Below are positions 1 to 5,184 of a stretch of 12,027 bases of DNA, piece after piece. Where the stretch lies: NCBI GenBank assembly GCA_030638405.1, contig DAOWER010000054.1, positions 1-12,027 on the forward strand, given 5' to 3'. The notes beneath the pieces are model-generated. The model did no database searches. It saw nothing but the letters and a program-made list of their open reading frames with translations, and was not told where the DNA came from. Position 1 is the stretch's first letter. The number at the start of each line of letters is the position of its first letter. The position numbers were made by a program, and so were the translations under genes. Source of the stretch: Candidatus Eiseniibacteriota bacterium (GTDB lineage: Bacteria; Joyebacterota; Joyebacteria; Joyebacterales; Joyebacteraceae).

Positions 1-752
1 AAACCGTCGAGTGTCACGCGCCCGTCCGCATCGTGCAGGCCGGCGATCATATGCGAGAGCGCGCGGATGGGGTTGTGGACGACGCCGCCGTAGCTTCCCG
101 AGTGTAGATCGCGCGACGGGCCGAACACGCGGAGCTTGCAGACGTACATGCCTCGCAGGCCGTAGTAGATCGTCGGGGTCTCCGGCCCGAGCATCCCCGC
201 ATCGGGGTTGAGCACGAAGTCGCCGCCCAGACGATCGCGGTGCTCCTCGAGGAACCCCGCGAAGTTGGGCGAACCCAGTTCTTCCTCACCCTCTATCATG
301 AACTTGAGATTGACGGGCAGGGGGCCTGCGCTCATCACGGCCTGGACAGCCGCGACGCACGCCATGATCTGACCCTTGTTGTCGGACGCGCCTCTCGCGT
401 ACAGACTGTCGCCCCGAATCACGGACCTGTAAGGATCGGAGTCCCAATCCCCCAGCGGGGCCGCGGACTGCACATCGTAGTGGCCATACAAGAGCACGGT
501 CGGAGCCGACGGCCCGGCAGTCAGCGCCTCGCCGTACACGACGGGGTGCCCAGCGGTAGGCAGTACCTCGACGCGTTCCATGCCCAGGTCTCTCAAGCGT
601 CCGGAGAGCCAATCGGCGGCGTGCTTGATGTCATCGAGACCCTTGGGATTGCTGGAGACGGACGGAATACTCAGGAACTCACGCAGCTCGGCCAGCACTT
701 CGCCACGTGCTTTCCGGGCGTGTTCGAGGGCCGCGGACAGAGAACTGGACAT
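1..752 (-). CDS. M20 family metallopeptidase (dipeptidase-like), C-terminus cut by window edge
   Basis: This is the N-terminal 250 residues of a zinc-dependent M20 peptidase, a family of about 450 residues that hydrolyses dipeptides, acylated amino acids or similar small amides in the cytoplasm. The di-zinc site is visible: YGHYDVQ (H91, D93), SDNKGQ (bridging D124), and EGEEE (E154-E158), which supplies the catalytic Glu and a metal-binding Glu. NPDAG (D184) is a further likely ligand, and HSGSYGG (H217) begins the lid/dimerisation domain. The ATG at 752 is preceded by AGGAGGT with a 5-nt spacer, which fixes the start. It lies 57 nt after the ATL gene, with a candidate promoter in between, so it may be transcribed separately. 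The reading frame is open to the window edge and the second half of the catalytic domain is outside. The subfamily resembles the 'dipeptidase' M20 branch (PepV/CNDP-like), but the substrate cannot be read from the sequence. Confidence 0.93.
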   Translation of the reverse strand, partial: MSSSLSAALEHARKARGEVLAELREFLSIPSVSSNPKGLDDIKHAADWLSGRLRDLGMERVEVLPTAGHPVVYGEALTAGPSAPTVLLYGHYDVQSAAPLGDWDSDPYRSVIRGDSLYARGASDNKGQIMACVAAVQAVMSAGPLPVNLKFMIEGEEELGSPNFAGFLEEHRDRLGGDFVLNPDAGMLGPETPTIYYGLRGMYVCKLRVFGPSRDLHSGSYGGVVHNPIRALSHMIAGLHDADGRVTLDG

Positions 753-784
753 CGGTGACCTCCTATGATGACGAACGACGGAGG

Positions 785-813
785 AGTATAGCACGAAGGT
801 GTCCCCGGTTCAG
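785..813 (-). promoter_or_regulatory. Candidate promoter for the M20 peptidase gene (extended -10)
   Basis: On the minus strand an extended -10 element, TGCTATACT (plus 785-793), is preceded after 17 nt by CTGAAC (plus 808-813), a 3-of-6 match to the sigma70 -35 box. The predicted transcript would begin about 25 nt before the peptidase ATG at 752, just upstream of its AGGAGGT ribosome site. The -35 overlaps the stop codon of the preceding gene. The -10 is good and the -35 weak. Promoter consensus in this lineage is unknown. Confidence 0.4.
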
Positions 814-1166
814 CCTCGTTTCAGGCCCGGCCCGGTCCACCCGAATCGCTCCAGGTCGACCCGCCCCCGCTCATCGAAAACGACGCCTTCCGACTCGAGC
901 ATACGCTGCTGGACCTCGTGGCCGTCGCTGCCGGACCTCAGGCTGATCGTGCCTCTGCTGTTGATGACGCGGTGCCAGGGCACGTCGCTCCCGGAAGGGA
1001 TCGCAGCCATCGCGTAGCCCACCATGCGCGGCGTGCACCTGCCGGCGAACGCGGCGATCTGCCCGTACGTCGCTACGCGGCCCGGGGGTATCAGGCGTAC
1101 GATCCTGTGGATGCTCTTGTGGATTCCGGTGGAACGTGCTGGGTCCCCTGTCGAGCGCTCCGGCAT
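810..1166 (-). CDS. Alkyltransferase-like protein (ATL; catalytically dead MGMT homolog)
   Basis: A 118-residue protein of the MGMT DNA-binding domain family. ATLs bind O6-alkylguanine, flip it out of the helix and hand the lesion to nucleotide excision repair; they do not dealkylate it. The segment PPGRVATYGQIA (28-39, with Tyr34 where the family has its phosphate-rotating Tyr), the recognition helix around TPRMVGYAM (45-53, with Arg47 in the 'Arg finger' position), and PWHRVINSRG (63-72) are all visible. The acceptor motif PCHRV of true methyltransferases reads PWHRV here (Trp64), which defines the ATL class. An in-frame GTG at 1184 lies 1 nt after the upstream stop, but the ATG at 1166 has GAGGAG 6 nt before it and is preferred; the length then matches known ATLs. 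It is the fourth gene of the run starting at 3453, and its product is unrelated in function to its neighbours. Confidence 0.9.
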   Translation of the reverse strand: MPERSTGDPARSTGIHKSIHRIVRLIPPGRVATYGQIAAFAGRCTPRMVGYAMAAIPSGSDVPWHRVINSRGTISLRSGSDGHEVQQRMLESEGVVFDERGRVDLERFGWTGPGLKRG

Positions 1167-1185
1167 CCTCGGCTCCTCGGACACT

Positions 1186-2466
1186 TCACCCGAGCGTGTG
1201 CTCGGCGCCGCCCTCGTCCGCGATCACCATCTCCCACCACGCGCGTAGCCGCGCGGCGTGCCGCCCCCGCACCAGAACCACGTGGTTCCCCAGAGGACGC
1301 TCGAGGAGATCCGCCGCCGCGCCGACGTCCGCCAGGCGCACCTCCACCTGTGTGCGGCACAGGTTCTCGGCGTTCCCGGCCCGACTGATCTCGGCCTCGG
1401 CCAGCCACAGCTCGGTCATGGACTTCCCGCCGATCCGGATGAGCGTGACGGGCCCGCCGGACATGGTGCCCTGAATGGCCACTCCGATGCCCGACTCGAA
1501 GTGCGAGCGCAGCGTGTAGCCGTCGACCATGCTCCGCGGAACAGTGCAGTGGGCCAGCACCAGCGAGTTCCCGGCGGGGTCGACCGCCGACAGATTCGCC
1601 ATCCAGGAGACCTCATCGAGAAGGAGACGCACCCAGAGCATGGCCACAGTGCTCACGACGTCCCCCTCGCAGCCCGCCGCGATACCCCGGTCCGCCAGTC
1701 GGGACAGCGCGACGCAGCCCGTCGTCCCCGGCTGCTCAACGAGATCGAAACAGCGCAGGGCCACGCCCTTCAGGCCGTGCTGCGCCGCGATGTGCTGAAC
1801 CGCCGCGGACACGGACTCGGCCATTGTGACGTCCGCCGGCTCGGGCTCCCTGACCTCCGCGGCGCCCGACGCGATGGACTCCTCCCGGGAGCCCGCCTCG
1901 TCGCCGGCGGCGGCGCGGATGGCCTCCGTGAGCTGGTCGGGACCGACTGGCACGACGTAGGGGCCCCACGTCGTTCTGACAATCGCGGGGTCGGGATTGC
2001 TTGCAACGAGCCATCCCGACGGAGAACCGACCACACCGATCCGGGACTGACGCAGCTGTCGCCACGCGTCGACATCGCGCACCGCCGCCCTGACGCCGGC
2101 CAGACCGTCCTCGTCCTCCGGGCCCGTCAGACAGAGGATGCGCCCCTTATGGCCGTCCTGGCGCAGCCGTGCGAGCGCCTCCAGCGACGCCGGGAGCGAG
2201 TTGGCGCCGGAGTGGGCCACAAGGACCATCGGGGCCTTTGCAGCGGTCTCGAGCCGCCTCCGCCAGAGGTCCATGATCGTCCGCTCGGTCCCGCCCGTCT
2301 CGACGAGCACCACGAGCGGCGCCGGGTCGGCGACGTTTGAGAACTCCCACGGCTCCCCACCAATCGCCCGGAGCGCGCCTGCGTAGTCAGATGCGGAGCC
2401 TGCCTGGGACCGCTCGCCCAGCGGGGCGGCGGCCACGGTGACGTAGCCGAAGCGCAGGTTCATCAT
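1186..2466 (-). CDS. L-fucose/L-arabinose isomerase-like protein of unknown substrate
   Basis: A 426-residue protein whose C-terminal half resembles the metal-binding region of the fucose/arabinose isomerase (FucI/AraA) fold. The cues are CEGDV (266-270, with acidic residues where the family has its catalytic and metal-binding Glu), AVDPAGN (294-300, Asp296), LAHCTVP (304-310, His306), a Gly-rich stretch near 336-347, and GNHVVLVRG (393-401, His395), which likely matches the last metal-binding His. The N-terminal half (about 1-190) has alternating beta/alpha segments typical of the isomerase substrate domains, for example VVLVETGG and VLVAHSG. At 426 residues it is clearly shorter than FucI (about 590) or AraA (about 500). 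A low-complexity Glu/Ala-rich linker spans about 187-215. The ATG at 2466 overlaps the upstream stop as ATGA and has GGAGGAG 5 nt before it, indicating translational coupling. An aldose-ketose isomerase activity is plausible but unproven, and no sugar kinase or transporter is nearby. Confidence 0.72.
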   Translation of the reverse strand: MMNLRFGYVTVAAAPLGERSQAGSASDYAGALRAIGGEPWEFSNVADPAPLVVLVETGGTERTIMDLWRRRLETAAKAPMVLVAHSGANSLPASLEALARLRQDGHKGRILCLTGPEDEDGLAGVRAAVRDVDAWRQLRQSRIGVVGSPSGWLVASNPDPAIVRTTWGPYVVPVGPDQLTEAIRAAAGDEAGSREESIASGAAEVREPEPADVTMAESVSAAVQHIAAQHGLKGVALRCFDLVEQPGTTGCVALSRLADRGIAAGCEGDVVSTVAMLWVRLLLDEVSWMANLSAVDPAGNSLVLAHCTVPRSMVDGYTLRSHFESGIGVAIQGTMSGGPVTLIRIGGKSMTELWLAEAEISRAGNAENLCRTQVEVRLADVGAAADLLERPLGNHVVLVRGRHAARLRAWWEMVIADEGGAEHTLG

Positions 2467-2888
2467 CGTGACTCCTCCTCGAGACACCTTCCCATACTGA
2501 CCCGGTCCTCCGTCAAGTATCCCAAGCTCTCGTAGAAGCGAACGGCTTCACGGTTGGCGCCCCGAACCTGGAGGTTCAGCTTGGGGCACCCCACGCCCGC
2601 GAGGTCGCGCTCGACCCTCCGCATGAGCGCCGTTCCTATCCCACGCCTTCTGTGCTCGGTGCTTACCGCCACTGAATAGACCCACCCGCGGTGCCCGTCG
2701 TAGCCGGCCATGGCGGTACCGACGATCTCGCCGCCGTCCGTGGCGACCACGAAGAGCTCGCGCTGGACCTCCAGCTTGCGGGCGATGTCCGCCGAGGGCT
2801 CGTTCCACGGCGGAGCGTCGGGAAATGCGGCTCGCCACAGCCCGACGACCGCCGACAGATCCTCATCTTCGTAGGGTCGAATCTCCAC
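2463..2888 (-). CDS. GNAT family N-acetyltransferase, YpeA-like
   Basis: A 141-residue Gcn5-related acetyltransferase, which transfers acetyl from acetyl-CoA to an amine. The acetyl-CoA pyrophosphate loop (motif A) is RRRGIGTALM (80-89), and motif B is ANREAVRFYESLGY (111-124). The central AGYDGHRGWVYSVAV and the early PPWNEPSADI are features I recognise from Escherichia coli YpeA, which has the same length, so this is a confident subfamily call; YpeA itself has no firmly established substrate. The start is GTG at 2888, with GAGGAG 5 nt upstream. An in-frame upstream start at 2927 would add 13 residues without homology. The gene begins 26 nt inside the end of the methyltransferase gene, and its stop overlaps the ATG of the isomerase-like gene, so these three genes are very probably cotranscribed. 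Confidence 0.88.
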   Translation of the reverse strand: MEIRPYEDEDLSAVVGLWRAAFPDAPPWNEPSADIARKLEVQRELFVVATDGGEIVGTAMAGYDGHRGWVYSVAVSTEHRRRGIGTALMRRVERDLAGVGCPKLNLQVRGANREAVRFYESLGYLTEDRVSMGRCLEEESR

Positions 2889-3453
2889 GCGCGCTCCTCT
2901 TCGGCTTCCTGCCGAAGTAGAACACACCGGTATCGATGGGGCAACCGTAGATCGTGAAGAACCCCACTGCCGTCTCCTCGAAATCCCGCATCCAGATCCG
3001 GAGACCCGACGGGCTTACCCTCCAGAAATCGCTGGGCGCCGCGTGGTAGGGCTGATTGAACGGTACCTCGACCCAGATCCTGCCGCCGGGACGGAGCACC
3101 CGCCCGAGCTCGCTGATGGCCCGCTCGGGAGTCTCCACATGCTCGAGAACGGCGTTGCAGACCACTACGTCGTAGGATTCGTCCGCGAACTGAAGATCGT
3201 GGATGTCGCAGTGGAAGTCGATGAGGTCCGATTCGTCGTAGAGATCGACGCTGACCCAGTGCGGCGCCAGCTTGGCGTCTCGCACTCCGATCTGCAGACA
3301 CGAAAGCCCCGTGCTCTCATCGATGAGCTGCCGGAAGAGTTCGTGCCGGGCGCGCGAGGCGTCGCCCAGGCGGCGTGCGGCCCGACGATACAGGATGTAG
3401 AAGAGAGGGGTTGGCAGCGTGCGGCGGATGGCCTGCTTGGCCAGACGGTTCAT
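2863..3453 (-). CDS. Class I SAM-dependent methyltransferase (Methyltransf_11 type)
   Basis: A 196-residue S-adenosylmethionine-dependent methyltransferase. Motif I is the degenerate LQIGVRDA (53-60), followed by an acidic end of beta 2 (SVDLYD, D70), CDIHDLQF (82-89), the motif-IV-like YDVVVCNAVLEHV (94-106) and the post-motif RVLRPGGRIWVEVPF (118-132). The later FNQPYHAAPSDFWRVSPSG region looks like methyltransferases found in cell-surface glycan clusters, but no glycosyltransferase is present here, so the acceptor is unknown. The N-terminus (1-30) is basic and may be amphipathic. The ATG at 3453 has GGAGG 8 nt upstream. An alternative in-frame ATG at 3516 lacks a ribosome site and would place a 10-bp inverted repeat inside the coding region. 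It heads the run that continues with GNAT, isomerase-like and ATL genes. Confidence 0.85.
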   Translation of the reverse strand: MNRLAKQAIRRTLPTPLFYILYRRAARRLGDASRARHELFRQLIDESTGLSCLQIGVRDAKLAPHWVSVDLYDESDLIDFHCDIHDLQFADESYDVVVCNAVLEHVETPERAISELGRVLRPGGRIWVEVPFNQPYHAAPSDFWRVSPSGLRIWMRDFEETAVGFFTIYGCPIDTGVFYFGRKPKRSARGDSTLRR

Positions 3454-3476
3454 TGCTCGTTCCTCCACGGTTGGCC

Positions 3477-3514
3477 GGAATCGCGGCGCGGGTGGAATCT
3501 CGTTCCGCGATTCC
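3477..3514 (-). promoter_or_regulatory. Perfect 10-bp inverted repeat in the leader of the methyltransferase gene
   Basis: On the minus strand GGAATCGCGG (plus 3505-3514) is followed after 18 nt by its exact complement CCGCGATTCC (plus 3477-3486). A further GATTCC at plus 3494-3499 lies inside the loop and could pair instead with the same 5' GGAATC, giving a shorter, mutually exclusive hairpin. The structure ends about 10 nt before the GGAGG ribosome site (plus 3462-3466). It could act as an operator or an RNA hairpin controlling translation. There is no T-tract to make it a terminator. If the ATG at 3516 were used, it would lie in coding sequence. Confidence 0.45.
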
Positions 3515-3593
3515 ATCCGGGGTCCGCGACCGCGCAGGGGAACTGCAGCAACGTCAGTGAGACCGCTCTAACCAGGGACCATCGCCCTCCGCG

Positions 3594-5042
3594 TCAGGAA
3601 GAAGCCTGCCTGTCCATGAAGGTGCGCGCAAACTCCACGAATCGATATGCGTCGGCGAAGTTGCTCGCGATGCCGAACGAGACGCGCACGGCGCCGGTGC
3701 TCTTGCCGTCTATGCAGTGCCGGAAATCGTCCAGCGTCAGCCGCTCGGACGGCTGTGAGAAGCACGTCTCCAGCTCGCTCTCGGAGATGCCGAGGGTCAG
3801 TTCGCCGCCCCCGGGATTGCAGAAGCACCCGGTCCTGAGGGAGATGCTGACGCGGGCGGCCTCTTCCTCGACGACGCGATGATCGAAGAACTGGCAGTCC
3901 GGGTCGTAGAAGTTCATCGTCACCGTACCGCCTCGCATGTGCGTGTCAAGTGGACCGTAGATATGAAGCACGGGCCGGCCGTTGCCGTGGCGCAGGCCGT
4001 TGAGGCGGTCGAGCAGCCAGGCCGTCAGGCACCGAACTCTCTCATGGATGACACCGAATCCCACCGAGGTGAGATGGTCCAGACCGATCTCGACGGCAGG
4101 GAGCGACAGGTAGTTCAGCGTGCCGTCCTCGAATGCCGCCTCGCTGTCGTGGAGGTAGTACTTGTCGCCCTGCACCGACGCGACGGTTATCGTCCCCCCG
4201 GCAAACCAGGGGCGCTTGAGCTTCGCGAGCGCGTCCCTCCGTGCGATCAGACAGCCCACGCCGGTCGGGTAGCCGAACATCTTGTAGAACGAGACAGGAA
4301 CGAAGTCCGGTTTCCAGCGACCGAGATCCAGGCGGTTGGTCGCAACGAATGCGGCCGCGTCCAGAATGACGTCCCAGCCGCGTTGTTGAGCAGTCTCTAT
4401 CCACTCGAGCGGGTGCTGCACACCGGAGAAATTCGATTGCGCGGGGTAAGCGAAGAGCCCGTTCACGGGGCTCCCCGGGAGCTCATCCAGCATGCACATG
4501 AGCTCGTTCTCATCGACGCGTGTCTCGGGAAGCACGAGCGGCACGTAGGTTGTCGTGGCACCCCGGGCCCGAGCGTACTCGCGGATGCCGTTGACCGAGT
4601 TGTGATTGTCGAACGTCAACAGGAAGCGGTCGCCCTCGCCGAAAGGATAGGCCTCACCGATCAGCTTCAGTGCGCCGCTGGCGTTCGGGGTGAAGATGAC
4701 GACGTACTCGTCGGGAGAGGCGTTGAAGAAGACGAGGATCCTGCGCCGCGCCTCCTCCGCCATCCGAGTCATGGCCACCGACGTTGGATTGAGCGAATGG
4801 GGATTCCCGAGAACGCGGTTCTTGAGGAGCGAGGTGTGCCATCGAAGCTGGCTCTCTGCGTAGAGGCTCCCGCCGGTGTAGTCGAGATAGATGTGCCCCT
4901 TGGCATCGAGGCGCGTATACTCCCTCGCTCGAAGCTCGTCGAGCACGCTCGTCTCCGCGTACGAGGGATGCTCTTCGAGAAATCGGTCGAGCTCATCGTC
5001 CAGGGCCTCAAGTGACCGTCCCTGCTGTTCAGCTGCAGACAT
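3594..5042 (-). CDS. Class V aminotransferase, molybdenum cofactor sulfurase-like (no MOSC domain)
   Basis: A 482-residue PLP enzyme of the cysteine desulfurase/selenocysteine lyase superfamily. It most resembles the NifS-like N-terminal domain of eukaryotic Moco sulfurases (ABA3/MOCOS), which take sulfur from cysteine as a persulfide and pass it to the molybdenum cofactor. Visible features are YLDYTGGSLY (52-61), LGNPHSLNPTS (78-88), FDNHNSV (144-150, with a His likely to stack on PLP), the PLP-N1 Asp in ILDAAAFVATN (226-236), the Schiff-base Lys254 in SFYKMFGYPTG, and the signature TGCFCNPGGG (404-413), whose Cys406 or Cys408 is the likely persulfide carrier. The C-terminal GAVRVSFGIASN (450-461) is also typical. 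The MOSC domain of full-length sulfurases is absent. The ATG at 5042 follows AGAGG by 7 nt; a longer frame to 5165 has no homology. No molybdoenzyme gene is nearby, so the sulfur acceptor is unknown. The upstream cysK-cysE genes could supply cysteine. Confidence 0.87.
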   Translation of the reverse strand: MSAAEQQGRSLEALDDELDRFLEEHPSYAETSVLDELRAREYTRLDAKGHIYLDYTGGSLYAESQLRWHTSLLKNRVLGNPHSLNPTSVAMTRMAEEARRRILVFFNASPDEYVVIFTPNASGALKLIGEAYPFGEGDRFLLTFDNHNSVNGIREYARARGATTTYVPLVLPETRVDENELMCMLDELPGSPVNGLFAYPAQSNFSGVQHPLEWIETAQQRGWDVILDAAAFVATNRLDLGRWKPDFVPVSFYKMFGYPTGVGCLIARRDALAKLKRPWFAGGTITVASVQGDKYYLHDSEAAFEDGTLNYLSLPAVEIGLDHLTSVGFGVIHERVRCLTAWLLDRLNGLRHGNGRPVLHIYGPLDTHMRGGTVTMNFYDPDCQFFDHRVVEEEAARVSISLRTGCFCNPGGGELTLGISESELETCFSQPSERLTLDDFRHCIDGKSTGAVRVSFGIASNFADAYRFVEFARTFMDRQASS

Positions 5043-5153
5043 CACACGTCCTCTCACATCCGTACCCCGGTTCTTGCGGCGGCCTGGTGGAAGCGCGCGG
5101 AACCCTTGCTCCTGCGCCCGGCCCGGGTCCGCGCTGCACCGACCCGAACCGGG

Positions 5154-5162
5154 AGTATACCA
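5154..5162 (-). promoter_or_regulatory. Candidate extended -10 promoter for the Moco-sulfurase-like gene
   Basis: The minus strand reads TGGTATACT here, the same extended -10 pattern (TGnTATACT followed by CC) as the element upstream of the M20 peptidase gene. It sits in the 142-nt gap between the stop at 5185 and the ATG at 5042. No recognisable -35 box is present at 16-18 nt, which extended -10 promoters can tolerate. Transcription would begin near 5147, giving a leader of roughly 105 nt that is very GC-rich. No clear terminator for the upstream gene is visible in the gap. Confidence 0.33.
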
Positions 5163-5184
5163 CATCTGGGTGCCCGGGAGCCGT

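Noticed and set aside
5043..5165. N-terminal extension of the aminotransferase to an ATG at 5165
   Set aside because: The extra 41 residues are Arg/Gly/Pro-rich with no resemblance to the family, while the ATG at 5042 has a ribosome site and a typical N-terminus.
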